64,000 bases of DNA from Blastomyces gilchristii SLH14081 (GCF_000003855.2 NW_003101672.1:1956672-2020671), one strand, 5' to 3'; shown: positions 23,920 through 36,834, numbered from the stretch's first letter. Made by a program: numbers and translations. Notes: generated by a model not told the origin, from the letters alone.

Positions 23920-25985
23920 ATGGGGAAGCCTCCAGCAGTTATCATCATTGCGAGGTTCGTACGATTGTATTTTACTTCCTACCCTGCTGCCCAACGCTTG
24001 GTGGGGGTGAGAGATCTATTTGCTAATGGAGCATTAGGCATGGCGCCCGGTTGGATGCGGTGGACAAACAGTGGCATCTAACATCACCTACCCCGTACGA
24101 TCCTCCTCTTACATATGGCGGTTGGAATCAATCCCGCGCACTCGGTATTCGGATAGGTAACCTGCTTCGAGCTAGAGAAGAGCCTGTCACCCCTCAATCA
24201 TCCAACCCATATGGAAATAATAGCGTGGAGGATAAGGCGGCGGTAGTGGGGGGTAACAATGGCGAGGGTAATCAATCGGGCACACCAAGACAGGCCAGAA
24301 AGCAGAGAATAATTATCCATACTTCTCCCTTTCTCCGCTGCGTGCAAACCGCTATCGGAGTGAGTGCCGGCATGAGGCTAAGCAAAAATTCCCCTCTGAA
24401 CCGCAGTCAATCTTCACCATATAAACATCACCGGTTGCATTCGGGTTCCCCCGTCACGCGAGGCAGCGACTCAAACCAGCTTTCAGCCATCCCAGAACCA
24501 AGCATTAGCCTTTCCCTGTCCAGGCTAGCCATCGAACCGACTGAAACCCCCGTTCCAAAATACAAACTGCGGCTTGACGCATTTCTCGGAGAATGGCTCT
24601 CTCCGGACTACTTTGAGCAGATTTCGCCTCCTCCAAGTTCTGTGATGATGATTGCGGGTGCAAAAGCGGAACTTCTGCGTCGTGGAGAACCAATCGAAGC
24701 TGGTATTGAGGCTGGTGGGAAATCAATGTTTGGCCACTTTCCCGGGGGCTGGACTAACCAGTTTACCACCGGCGCCTCCGAACGTCATGACGATGAAACT
24801 GGTGATGGGAATGGGAAGGATGGAGAAGCCATCAAGCAGACAGCTCCCAAGGCTTATGCGCTTGCGCACAGGAATCGTTCTGGCAGCTTTGATACGGGTG
24901 CAAATGGCGGTATTAAGCCGACGGGGGTTGGCATTTCGAAAATTCAAACCGACCTCCCAGCAGGCTATTCGGGATACGTTCCTCCCGTTCCCACCTATTC
25001 TATTTCACCGTCGGACCCTATTCCCGCCGGGTACGTATCCCATGCCCGTGATGCTTGTGTTGACGTCGATTACCAGTGGGACAGCATGCGCGAACCCCAA
25101 AATTGGGGCAATGGGGGCGAATACGGTGAAGAATGGAGCGCTATGCACGATAGATTTCGCAACGGGCTCCAACGTATGATAGACTGGTACAGATCTGACG
25201 GTCCAGGAATTTCTAGTACTTCCGACGCGACTAAACAGGAGGGGGCAGGGGAAGAGCAGGAAGATGCTACGGAGACTATTTTAATTCTGATATCTCATGG
25301 AGCTGGCTGCAATGCGCTCATTGGTGCACTAACAGGCCAGCCAGTCTTGCTTGATGTTGGCATGACTTCACTAACCATGGCAGTCAGGAAACCTGAAGCC
25401 GTAGAGCCGTCTGACCAAGGTACCGCAGCGGTACCCACTTCGTATAGAAAACAACATTCCGGGTTGAAGGAGCTGGCAGACGAGTATGAGATGAAATTCC
25501 TTTCCTCAACAGAGCATCTCCGCGCAGGCACCAGCTCCTCGCGCTCATCGTCACCCCTGGACTCTTCTCCGAGGGTACTACCATCCCCGATTTCCTCCTA
25601 CCGGCATCGGTTTGGATCTACTTCCGGCTCTATCAGCTCGCAGGAAAATTTTGCCATCGGGGATTCTATTATTCGAAAGCCAAGTAACTCAAGAGGGTCA
25701 GGCCCGCCATACTCTCGCGCAGCTTCTGCACGAAAGCCATCATCTCCAGGACTTTGGGGCTCTGTGTCACCAACAACATCCGCCGACGCTGCTGAATCAG
25801 CGGACGATATCATTCCCAATTTCGAGGATCCAAAACCAAGCGCCGGAGATAATGCCTCGGACGAGACGACTGGCCAACGACCGTCAAGATCGCTCTCCCA
25901 GCATGGTCTATGGGGTAGCGTTTCGCTCCCAACGCGCGAGCCGCTGAGCAAACGCCGATGGACAATGACTGAACGGAATCCCTGA
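23920..25985 (+). CDS. histidine phosphatase-superfamily protein (phosphoglycerate mutase-like)
   Basis: Two exons, 23920-23954 and 24038-25985, join to 660 residues. The first exon encodes MGKPPAVIIIAR up to the split Arg codon, and exon 2 continues HGARLDAVD, so the catalytic RHG motif (Arg12-His13-Gly14) is split by the 83-bp intron. A second catalytic-type histidine, His432, sits in LISHGAGCNALIGAL. The phosphatase fold is interrupted by long Ser/Pro/Gly-rich inserts (residues about 50-90, 100-160 and 220-320), and the last 180 residues are low complexity with many Ser-Pro sites, probably disordered and phosphorylated. The GLWGSV motif occurs twice near the C-terminus. Related proteins in Eurotiomycetes are annotated only as phosphoglycerate mutase family; the substrate is unknown, and glycolytic activity is unlikely given the size and inserts. 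Confidence 0.85.
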
Positions 25986-26989
25986 GAATAGATTTATTAT
26001 TTATTCATCTTCTTTATTAAATTATATTGCTTTTTCTTTGGGCACCTACTCACTCCACTTCTCGCTTTTATGTTTGCGCCTGGGGATATATTTCGACACC
26101 TACTCGAGCTCAACCCTCAGTATTTGCTTGGTTGTTTACGGCCGCTACTCTATATAGATATATATGGATAATCGGGAAGTACTAAACTGGGGTTTTCCGG
26201 GACCTTTTCTTATTTTCCCTTTTCTTATTTTCCCTTTCCTTGTTTGCCTTAATTACTTACTTGCCTTTTCCTCCCTCCTCCCTCTTGTTCTTTTCCCATT
26301 TTCCCTAGGTTTGACATTTTCGAGCAGGTGTGATATTCCCAAGTTGATCTCTACTCTGTTTTCCTTTAGCGATGCGTTTATTTGGCTGATGGGAGTTTTA
26401 TGGGAACTCATGGGGATTACATGATGCTGATTCTTTATTCTTTTTCGTTTCACTTTTTTTCTTTTTTCTTTTCTTTTTCTTTTGTAATCCCTTGGATGAT
26501 GAATGTGACGCGTTCATGCCACTATGAAATATAACCTATACACATAGCAGTTATGTTAATTTAAAAACCACAATAAATAAGGACTTTTTGGTGGGATGCT
26601 GCGGAGGGGCTGTAGCACAGGCCTCTTCAAGTTTAAGGGTAAATATCAACTTTGGTCTGGTTGTATGTCGTTGGGAATGAATTATTTTGCGAATAAATCA
26701 ATGAATGTGAGGTACATGTACAACTAATCGGAGCCAACAGTTGTAGCTGAAGCGATAGTTAACTAGTTAGTTGGTGTTCGACAAAACAAAGACACGCAAG
26801 TAGAATAGAGTGGCGCAGGCAAATCCTTACTCCGGGTAAACATATATTGACCCTCTTTATCTACGCCGCAATAGACCAATTTCTGCAAGCCGTCCTACTA
26901 GATAGACTAATAAGCCCTCCCTCCACACCACGCAGAAGCTTCGCCGCGATAGTCTGATTGGACTGACCTAAACCGATAATTAACGTATC
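25986..26989. other. intergenic region
   Basis: The first 500 bp are T-rich with CTTTT runs, consistent with the 3' flank of the upstream gene. The rest leads into the next gene. No gene is supported. Confidence 0.55.
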
Positions 26990-29353
26990 ATGTCGCCCAC
27001 CGAAGCGGCGGGGCTCTCGACAACCTACGACTGCGGCCGAACAGGAACGCCAGACCTCCGCCTGCTCCATTTCAACGACGTCTACCATGTCGAGTGAGTA
27101 CTCGCATTCCTCTTAATTGTCATTATGATTTTGCACATAACCAAACCACAGTAACTAACTCCAATACTACTACTAGAGCCGGCTCTGCAGAGCCCATTGG
27201 CGGCACCCCGCGATTCCAGACCCTGGTCAACTACTACCGCAACCACCCCAGATTCGCCGGCCAGCCGCCGCTGCTCACTTTCTTCTCGGGCGATGCTTTC
27301 AACCCCAGCCTCGAGAGCTCCGTTACAAAGGGCCGGCACATGGTGCCGTTCCTCAACCAGGCTGGAACTGATGTTGCGTGTGTAGGGGTAAGTGAGCAGC
27401 GCTCTATTTAGCAAAACTTCCCCTCCCTTTCTCCCTCCTTCCCTTGGACTTTAACCATAACTTGGATATATTGTGTGGACTAAAGGAATTTACCAATTGA
27501 CAGAACCACGATCTAGACTTTGGCGTTGAGCAGTTCGAACATCTGAGGAACCAGTGCAAGTTTCCATGGCTGCTGGCGAACATGCTTGACCCCGCATTGG
27601 GCGAGGGGGTGCCACTGGCCAACTGTCCCAAGACGCACATGTTGGAGTCCAACGGTATAAAAGTTGGAGTTATTGGACTTGGAGAGAGGGAGTGGTAAGG
27701 GGAAAAAAGAAAAATAATCATTGTTCATTATTTAGGTTCGTTCTTGATACAATTTAACTGACACGTAGTCATTTGACAACTTTTATCTTTAGGCTTGATA
27801 CAGTCAACGCACTCCCTCCTATCATCTATAAGTCGGCGTCGGCAACGGCAAACGAACTAGTCCCCGGCCTGCGCGCACAAGGCGCCGACCTCATCGTCGC
27901 CGTGACCCATCAGCGGGAACCGAACGATAATAAATTGGCTAAAAAGACGCCGACAGGTCTCATTGATATAATTCTAGGCGGGCATGACCATTTCTACGGA
28001 CACAGCATTGTCAAATCGACCCATGTACTCCGCTCGGGCACGGACTTTAAACAACTAAGCTACATCGAAGCATGGCGGAAGACGGACGGTAGCGGCGGCT
28101 GGGACTTCTCTATCACACGCCGCGATGTGGTTCGAGCAATACCGGAGGACCCTGCCACAGTCGAACTGGTGGCCAAATTGACTTCAGCACTGAAAGCCAA
28201 GCTGCAGAAACCAGTCGGTTATACGGCGAACCCACTGGATGCGCGGTTCACGACGGTGCGGAGGAAGGAGTCCAACCTTGGCAATTTCGTGTGTGACCTT
28301 ATGCGCTTCCATCACCATGCGGAATGTGCGATGATGGCATCGGGTACTATTCGCGGGGATCAGATATATCCTCCCGGCCCCCTGAGGGTGAAGGATATTC
28401 TCAACTGTTTCCCCTTCGAGGACCCAGTGGTGGTGTTGCGTGTGAAGGGGCGGGCGCTGCGAGCCGCGTTGGAAAATGGCGTTTCCGAACTACCGGCCCT
28501 CGAAGGGCGGTTTCCCCAGGTGTCAAACATCCAATATGGATATGCACTTTCCGCACCACCTGGATCCCGCATTGCCTTTGTTAAAGTAGGTGGAGAAGAT
28601 CTTGAAGATGACAGGCTGTACACACTCGCGACTCGCGGTTATATGGCGCGGGGCAAGGATGGGTATACAGCACTTCTTACAGAGTCTGAAGGGGGGGAAG
28701 CGGAGGAGATAATCTCTGAGGAAAACGGGGTTTTGATCAGCACAATTCTTCGACAGTATTTTCTCAGCCTGAAAGTACTTGGCACATGGAATCGGTTAGG
28801 CCCGAGTCTGCATCGTCACTGGGACTCAGTGAACGAACGCTGGCACGGGCCTGGCTGGATGGAAGCCACCTCTCCGCTCGCCTCCCCAGAAGAGCAGCCC
28901 AAGAAACCAATCGTAGACGGTAATGAAACCCCAGAAAAAATTTCCAGTAGCTTTCAATACGAGAGCGCCAATCCACGACATAAAGATGAACCAGGCAAAG
29001 CAGCGGATCAGCTCTCACGCGGAGACCAACCAGATGGCTATGACAGTGGCAGCAACGGCAGCACTACTAGCGAGAGTGAGAGCACTATGGATTCTGAATC
29101 TGACTCTGAGCCGGAGATCCTCAGCCGACCTCGCAACTATGTAACTACAGCCGCTCGATCTGTCGAAGATGCAGACCACCGCGAGGTAGTGGCTCGACAC
29201 TTTGTGCGCAAATGGCGAGAGAAGGCCGGGCTTGGTCCTGACAAGGTGCAGCCCGTTGATCACGCCACGAATGGATTTTCGCCAGCGTGGACACGGGCCA
29301 TTGCGCCGGTGCTGGAAGGGAGAATTGTCCAGATCGATAGGAAGAAAGCCTGA
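26990..29353 (+). CDS. 5'-nucleotidase/calcineurin-like metallophosphoesterase
   Basis: Four exons, 26990-27093, 27177-27387, 27504-27694 and 27793-29353, give 688 residues. Metal-binding blocks of the 5'-nucleotidase family appear in order: LLHFNDVYHV (about residues 26-35), FFSGDAFNPS, NHDLDFG at the start of exon 3, and LGGHDHFYGH in exon 4. The C-terminal nucleotide-binding domain shows LGNFVCDLMR, DILNCFPFEDPV and the late YMARGKDGYTAL. No signal peptide or GPI signal is seen, so unlike animal ecto-5'-nucleotidase this one is probably intracellular. A Ser/Asp/Glu-rich disordered segment (about residues 570-620) lies near the end. The family hydrolyses nucleoside monophosphates or related phosphoesters; the exact substrate cannot be read from the sequence. 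Confidence 0.9.
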
Positions 29354-29990
29354 GCGAAGTTAAGTTTTAACCTTGGCACTGAGAGGCCATGCATGGGATG
29401 CTGGGTGAAGTAACGAGATCATGATATTCAATTTGGAAAGGGGCCGGCGGCGAACCTGGACATTGGACAGAACGGACTTTATCAAGATTTTCCAAGGGAC
29501 ATGGACCTGTAGCAGAAAAAGAAAGGAAAAAAAAAAGAATAAACATAACGGTGTAAAAAAAGAAAGAAGAAAATAATTAGACACTGGGTCGGCCAGAGTG
29601 CTCCAAAGGGCAAGCTAAAACGGCAGGATACGAGTGTGATAGGCGGTTATTGAGGATCGGAGTTCCATCATGGTTTTTTTTGTTTTCGCTTTGTGATTTC
29701 CCAGCGTACATCTTGTTTCTTAGATCTCGGGTTGGACTTCATACATCGTAGATAGATTCATGGTGCTAAGTTTACCAAGTTCAACCAGCTGCCGGTTACC
29801 AGATCCCTGGATATTCCTGCCGCGCCACTTGACGGATACTCTGCACGTTCGCCATGGTTGAAGAAGAATATGAAGAATAATAGGAACAATAGCAATCATA
29901 AATAGCATCTTCAGACTTTTTCCCTCGTTTCCGAGCAGATGGAGATCCCCAACTTCCAAGAACATACCCAGCTAACTAACCAACTAAGGT

Positions 29991-30020
29991 TTGCGCCGTC
30001 CTGCGCCGTCCTGCGCCGCC
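29991..30020. repeat. 10-bp tandem repeat, three copies
   Basis: Unit CTGCGCCGTC; the copies differ only at one base in the first and one in the third. Confidence 0.85.
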
Positions 30021-30484
30021 AGCTGCAGCCCCAGCAGCTGCTCCTCATTGGCATCAGCACAACCTTTCGTGTGTGAGCCAGATGTGTAAATAAAGTTGTG
30101 TTGTGCCATGCCGCCTCCTTTGAAAAGTTGGTAAAAAAGGAGGTAACTAATCTGTACGCCGCTACATGTTATCTTGGCCTGCAGATACACAGTGCATACA
30201 TAGTAGTGCACACATACGGAGTACTGTATATGTAGTTAGCGACTGGACTGGTTGGCCCTAAGCTCACCAACTGACTCGACACCAGCCGAGCTGGCAATGG
30301 ACGCTGCAAACCCTTTCTTCTGCTGGAGCATGCTAGCAATCTGCCAGGGCGATTGTTGCTCCGAACTTGATCCTAGGCTTCTCCTAGCTAGTCCGCCTAT
30401 GAAATAGTAGCCCATCGTTTCGGGGCAAACGCCGCCGCTATGACATAACTCTCTCTGGTGGGTGTGGGCTTGTTGGGCGGTCTG

Positions 30485-30510
30485 AAAAAAAAAAAAAAAA
30501 AAAAAAAAAA
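30485..30510 (+). repeat. 26-base A homopolymer
   Basis: Uninterrupted run of 26 A residues, about 345 bp before the methyltransferase start codon. Homopolymer length is prone to assembly error. Confidence 0.9.
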
Positions 30511-30853
30511 CTAACTTTAATATTCCCCGTCATCGATCTAGGAAAAATAATAATAATAAAGAAGTCCCCGCGCTGCCAAACCAATTCCCAGGTGTCGGGA
30601 TTCCCTCAGGTTAGCTATAAATTAGTTAGACTTGCAACACCTCGAACTCTGTCCCGCCGCCCGCCACTCATCAGCAAAAACCTATCCCACCGACTGACTC
30701 TCTTGCACCCCATCTTCCTGATAAGCAATAGGGCATTAAAACAAAAGAGGCCTCTTTCTTTCTTTGCTTTTGGCTCACTTATGCCATTTTAATTCTAATA
30801 TTTTCTCCTCGGAGTTTCCGATCTCGCGTGAAATTCGGATCGCACACGGGAAC

Positions 30854-32766
30854 ATGGAGGTGGACAGCGAGAGGGTCTCTGACCGCAGCAGGGTCGAGGT
30901 TGATGAAGTACGACCTCTCTCTTAACACTCCCCCCAGATTGGTGGGGTTCCTCGTGTCATTAATTTGCACTTGAATGGAATATACGCGCTCTGAACTACG
31001 CTTCCAGGAATAGCACTGATATCAGATTGAGCCAGTCTTCTGCAGAAAACAGAGCCACACTGAGTGAGGAACTGTACGCCATCCCTTTTGTTTGTTTCTC
31101 CTCTCCGAACTTCCCATCTGTCTCCTTTTGGTATACCCAAAAGAAAGGGAAAAAATAAACCATAATTATATTTTTACGCCGGGGACTTTTTTTTGCTCAT
31201 CATTGCATGAATCAAGGCTGGACTTTACCGAAAGTCTCCATTCCTCCATCGTCAGTTACGAATGGAAAAATGGCCGACGGTATCGGGAGGGAAGTGCGTA
31301 AACCGTTTCCTTCATGTCCTTGACCCCCGCAGCTACTATCCAGGTTTGCCGACGTCTGGAGCTTCGGGGCGCATTCGAATATCTTATATATATATGCATC
31401 TATGTATGCATGCAAAGGGTAATATATCTGACAGGCGGTATATACAGACTACAAATTCCCCAACGACGAAAGGGAACAGGATCGGCTCAACCTCATCCAT
31501 TATGCCATTTACTATCTGTGCGACGAGAGATTTTTCTTGGCACCGATCAACCCGGATGGAAAGAGGATATTAGATATAGGCACGGGAACGGGCAAGTGGC
31601 CGATTGAAATGGGTACGGTTGAATGTTCATTGATTACAACTTTGCGGTTGTTATTTATTAAGTTCCACTGTTTACTAACTCCTGCGTGATAATTACTGAA
31701 GGGGATTTATATCCATCAGCAGAACTGGTGAGTACTTCCACAAGGCTATCATTTCGGAATTTTGCTGGGAAAAGGACGACCTGTTGAATAAAATGAATTG
31801 TTGCATAGACTGGAGTCGATTTGAGCCCGATACAGCCACGATGGTGAGGCACTCCTATTGTTCTTCCATTGTATTTTCTTCTCTATTCATCCAGAGCTAA
31901 CCCGTGTGTAGGGCGCCGCCGAATGTCAAATTTATAGTCGAGGATCTTGAGCAGGATTGGGTAGAAACGGAATTATACGACTTCATACACTGCCGGTACA
32001 TGATGGGATCGATCAAAGATTGGCCACGACTGGTGAAGAAGTTTTATGAGTTGAGTTAACCCAATCCCTAACATAAGAGATGTTCTTTTTCCCTAATGAG
32101 CGCAATAGACATCTAAAACCCGGCGGCTGGGTCGAATTCAAAGACTCCACAGCCACCGTATTTTCCGAAGACGGCACTGTCACACCCGATTACAAAGTAG
32201 TCGAAATGCTTCGGAATCTACGGTTGGCGTCCGAAAAGATAGGCATAAACATGGACCATGCGCCGTTGCTCAAGGGCTGGATGGAACAGGCCGGATTTAC
32301 CAACATCGAGCAGCGCGTAATGAGGTTACCTATAGGCACGTGGCCGAAGAATAGACGCTTGGTGAGTGCAAAATCTACAACCCTGCCACCGTTCATCTAT
32401 CTCTCTATATATCTCTCTCTTGTCTCGCGTCTCAATCTGACCCTCCTATTTTCTAACTGTAAATGCTACTGTAGAAACTTATCGGGGCAATGATGGCGTC
32501 GCATTATCTCGAGGTGGAGGCCTTCACGCTCATTCCATTTATAGAGATATTGGGCTGGAGTCCGGCGGAGGTTGAGGAACTGAACGCGCAGGTCCGCGCT
32601 GCTGTGCAGACGAAGGGAGTCCATCCACTGCATAACTAGTGAGTTCCAAGTTCTTTTTCTCTCTGAATAAACAGCTACCAGTTTTCCTCAGCGTGGTCCA
32701 GCGTGTTTTTTGGCTGACATTCACGACAATAGTTACGTGGTTTGGGGTCAAAAACCGGCAATGTAA
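30854..32766 (+). CDS. LaeA-like SAM-dependent methyltransferase, ten exons
   Basis: The product belongs to the fungal LaeA-like methyltransferase group, nuclear or cytosolic proteins of which LaeA controls secondary metabolism. Exons: 30854-30907, 31026-31063, 31217-31293, 31448-31612, 31702-31727 (26 bp), 31809-31843 (35 bp), 31912-32049, 32109-32361, 32475-32638 and 32733-32766; all phases agree, giving 327 residues. Exons 3-10 are well supported: ENGRxYxxG-like WKNGRRYREG, then YKFPNDE; the SAM motif I ILDIGTGTGKWPIEMGD; GVDLSPIQP; PPNVKFIVEDLEQDW; FIHCRYMMGSIKDWP; HLKPGGWVEFKD; and the conserved end YVVWGQKP. Exons 1-2 (MEVDSERVSDRSR onward) are my best reading of a poorly conserved N-terminus and less certain. 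Many LaeA-like paralogues exist per genome; no evidence here that this one is LaeA itself, and no metabolite cluster adjoins it. Confidence 0.8.
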
Positions 32767-33957
32767 ACGGGATAAACAGAAAAATAAATAAACAAAAGCA
32801 AAAAAGAAAAAGAAAAAAGAAAAAAGAAAAAAGAAAACCTCGTGCGCAAAGTTTACAAGCATGCACTTTTACACACACAGAGCTGTCTGACAGCAAGAAG
32901 GCCAGCAGTTGCTGAATGAATTTCCTATGTCCTCCGGGGGCTTCCATCTTGTAACGATCGGCGTATATGTGTTGCTGTTTTCACAATAATGGGCACGGTT
33001 CGATCACCTTTTTCATTTCACTTCCAGCATATGAGAAGGCGCATTTCGCATTTCACAGCCAGCTTTTTTGGTTTTGGTTTTGGTTTATATTTTCTTCTTG
33101 TTTCCCACGTTTATTTTATCCCCTGGTTCTCTTTGGCGACGTTCCGAAAGGGTCTTGGATCTGGACATAATCATAGAGTTCGACACAACCATCCGATGAA
33201 AACAAATTGCGCGCGCAAGCTTCTTCGAAAATACGGAATACAGAAATTGAAAAGGAAGGAAGGTAGGAGGGAAGAAAAAAAAGAAATCAATAAAAAGGAA
33301 AAATGGTCATTGACTGATCACGGGTGAGAACAGATCCCGACACTCTGTTTCCCTGACGCAAGAACACTAGCCACCGAGTTAACGTTATTTCTCGCCTCGC
33401 AGCCTCGCAGGGACAGGCGTTCGGTGCCATCGTCTACGCTGCGTATGACAATAACTAATATTATTAATGATACCAGTGGTTAGGGGTAAGCATTAGCTCG
33501 ACCTGACTGCTGGCACCACCGAAACCCCCAAGGGCGTGGGTAACTACCTACTGCAGAATTCCAGGGCTAAGGGGAACCGCCGTTGAAAGTTCCAGTATTT
33601 AACTCCATAGTATTCAATTATATATATATATAATTTCTAATGACAATGAAGTGAGAAAGAAGGATATACACTTCGTTGCGGCAGAGAAGATATTATTCGG
33701 GCCATCAGACCCCATTATTGCAGCACATACCTCACTCCTCTCTCCTCATTCTCTCTAGTCCAGCCTGCCTGTGTCCCAGTATGGTATGAAAGTTACCAAA
33801 TCAACCGAGGCCGGATCGATCTACTAGGTGTTTTAGCCTAGTTTTCACTGTGCAGCCATGACACTAACGGAAGCAGGCCCTCCTCCGGCCTGATCCTGGT
33901 GCAACAGGTCACAAGTGCTAGCAGATAGAAGACTCGACCAGATCGTCTACGTACCAC

Positions 33958-33980
33958 AGTACGGAGTACGGAGTACTCGG
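33958..33980. repeat. ACGGAGT direct repeat forming a palindrome
   Basis: AGTACGGAGTACGGAGTACT contains two direct copies of ACGGAGT and several overlapping self-complementary cores (AGTACT, GAGTACTC). Related ACTCCGTACTGTACAT lies at 34,103-34,118 and TACGGAGTACTGTA at 30,215-30,228. Confidence 0.6.
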
Positions 33981-36631
33981 GACATGATCATGACATGGCC
34001 AAAACCGGCCGGGCTGGTCACTCATACGCTGTATGCGTCGTCCACTATTTTGTTTAGACGGCCCACTTGGCACTGGTGAGCGGGATGTAACTAGTGTACA
34101 TGTACTCCGTACTGTACATACATGTTCCGTAACCATAGATGGGGTCATTCATTTTTCATCGCAGTTCGAGTCGGTGTGTTGATGCTAGAGTTAAAGTACC
34201 GGCAGGGCCTAGGCAGAACGCCCTGGTACGCCCTGGTTACATGGTAAACTGCTGGCGGTCGTTACTGCTGGATGTATCTATCCATGAAACATCCACGATT
34301 TGACAGAACCTGGCCGACTTGGCCGATGCAGCTGGCGGTCCGGTCCCCCGTCGACCGGCACTACTGGGCGGGATATTCTAATATTGAAGACGTTCTGGTG
34401 TTGAACCGGCTTCTTGCTTCCAAACTGCTGGGTGGTGTCTTCCAGCCTCGATCCTGTCTACCCTGCAGTTCTCACTAACGAAGCTAAACACGCTCTTAAA
34501 TCTAGCTGTGGTTGGTTCGGGGGTGGTCTAGGAAAGGAGGAGGGGGTTGAAACTTCCAGACCGCGGGGAGCAAAATGCACAGGCGGATGTTACGGTGCCA
34601 GTATCCCGGGAATAGCAGCACGTCTCATATCGGCTGCATATCTATAGTCGCCTTTGGACGCTTGGTCATAACAACCTAATAACAGCTACAGAGCTAGCGC
34701 ACTGAGAACTGTTATGACTAGGGATTCGGCGATTGGATCGCCAGTGGCTGTTAATTAACTAGTGGTTATTTCAACTCCGCAGTTCACGTTTCTTATCATC
34801 CAGAGTACATAATCCCACAGGATCTCCTCATCACAGCGTCGATCTTGAGCAAGCGGCAGTCTTCAGACGGGCGGATATCCTGAGCCTGGATCCCGGCGCA
34901 ACGGCAAGGCCCATCCCTCATGTATTTATCTCCCTTGGACCCTTGCCAATGCTAATGTCCCCCATCACTCCAATTCGCCAGGGGTTTAGTGCTACAGGGC
35001 AGGATGCGGAAGTATTTCGCAACCTGACGGATGGAGCACACTGAGATGTCTATGTTAACGACCGTGATATTCAACCGTGATATGCACGATAAGTTTACGC
35101 TGTAAGGATTTATTTCCCAGGTCCCATCGCCATGGAGGACCGCTGGAAGATGGCGCGTGTTATGGTACTCCCATTCGCGACCATGAAGGGCTGAAAATTT
35201 CCCGAGGCCGGCCGAAATGAATACCTGGGGGTTATTTGCAGTGTGCCATCAAAGGTTTCTATAGCTCTGTACTTACGGCCGGTTTCCAGGGAGGCCTTTC
35301 CACACACGGGGTATTGAGGTAATGAAGGGCTATTAATTCAGATCTATCAGGGAACGCCGAGGTATTATTGGCACAGTCTTTCAATTCAGCTCCAGGCATT
35401 TTGCGATTATGTGGTGCAAAATACATCATGTCAGCTTATCCTCATCAACTCTGTGCCGTGTGGATTGAGGGCTTCAGAGACTAAGGCCTTCCTACTATTT
35501 TCCAAAAAGCGAATATCCCTCCATCCACCATCAAAAATGAATATTTGTAGTAAAAGCAGAGCAGGAAGTGCTAATAACGACCAACAATGATTTTAACGGG
35601 AGGGTTAGTACGGTAGACTGGAGTATCAACTTAGCCCAAAACCTAGTGAGTGACGGATCGCAATTTTCAGGGTGAAGCAGCTCTCAGATCCTTTTCTTCC
35701 TGGTAGTTTGGATTCCTGTACGTTGAATGATGGAGACCTGTCTGTGGAAGACTGGTACATTTGCATATGATAAAGTCCCGGGTTGGTGATCATGGCCATG
35801 GTTTTGCTTCCATTGATGGGAATGCGCGTTTCGCTGTCCAAGTCTGGGGTGTTGTGATACTAGGTATGTTTCATTGATGGCAATCTTTTTCTTTCTTTCT
35901 ATCTTTCTTTTTCTTCTTTCTCTTTTCAATTCTCTCATCTTTTCTTTCCAAAGATTGATCTGGTCTATCATAAGTCTCTGTGTCCTGATGAGATAATCAG
36001 ATTCAGAGCAAGTATCTCAAGATCATCTATCAGTTTCTATATTTCTCTCAATACTGTTTAGACTGAATACTGTTGTGATTTAAGTTACTGACACTGATAG
36101 CTATAGCCGGATACAGTAATCCATTTCTTTTCCACATGAAGGTTCCATCCACGACTGTACAGTGTATCATCAATCAGTTGACTTCACCTGGGATGAGGAG
36201 AATATGACTCGACTTTAGAGTAATACCAATAATAGGGTTATATTTTGAATGGTGTAGTAACAACCCGGAGCTCAAGCGGCATATAAGCCAGCTCTTGCAA
36301 ACGGTCAATGATCATGGATGTGCATGTCGCTGCTTTGGAATTGCGTAATAAGGAAATCCATATATGAAACAGGCAATGTATCCTGTCGAAGTTGAAGTTT
36401 TGAGGGAGACAGCATGTTAAGCTTGACTTCAAGTAGAAGTAAAAATCTATCGTTAGACATTAAATAGAGCGAAGTGTGCATCAGCACTAGAGCTCTGACT
36501 CACGTCATTTTTGCCACAACAGAGTCACCTGGGCCAGTTAATAATAAATAAGCGAGCCATGAACTTGCTATTAAACACGAGCTTGAACCACGGACAGGCA
36601 CGATTCGTTGAATGTTGTTGCTGGTGATTAT

Positions 36632-36658
36632 CACGTGGATAAGATCTCCAGTCACGTG
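36632..36658. promoter_or_regulatory. two CACGTG E-boxes in the LCP5 promoter
   Basis: CACGTG occurs at 36,632-36,637 and 36,653-36,658, starts 21 bp apart (two helical turns), about 180-200 bp before the LCP5 start codon. Such sites bind Cbf1/bHLH factors in fungi. Regulation is inferred. Confidence 0.5.
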
Positions 36659-36834
36659 GTGGCGCTATCCTAACCTTGGAAAAAAAAATTGCCAAGAAAA
36701 AAACAAAATCCCGAGCGCTCGAGCTGGTGGTAACTAACTACGAAAGAATAACCAACTGCTATACAGGTCTCGAAGGCGCTGGCAGCCCACTGGAGATCGC
36801 TGGAAACGGAATATTGACCTGCTATTAAATTGCC

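Larger units (their letters stand above)
29354..30853. other. intergenic region and methyltransferase promoter
   Basis: About 1.5 kb. Holds an A-rich stretch (29,515-29,580), three GCGCC-type 10-bp repeats at 29,991-30,020, a TACGGAGTACTGTA motif at 30,215, and a 26-base A run at 30,485-30,510. An 81-codon minus-strand frame (29,720-29,965) has one hydrophobic stretch, but I do not recognise it and leave it uncalled. Confidence 0.5.
32767..36834. other. 4-kb gene-free region
   Basis: No coding sequence could be supported over 4 kb, the longest gap in the gene-rich part. It has A/T-rich runs at 32,770-32,840 and 33,050-33,300, several CGGAGTAC-type palindromes, AT-richer sequence at 35,880-36,500 and two E-boxes near the LCP5 start. 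Small open frames are short, overlap each other and match nothing known to me. Confidence 0.5.

Noticed and set aside
29720..29965. 81-codon minus-strand frame with one hydrophobic segment
   Set aside because: No family recognised, no promoter or splice signals, and it lies in the 3' flank of the nucleotidase gene.
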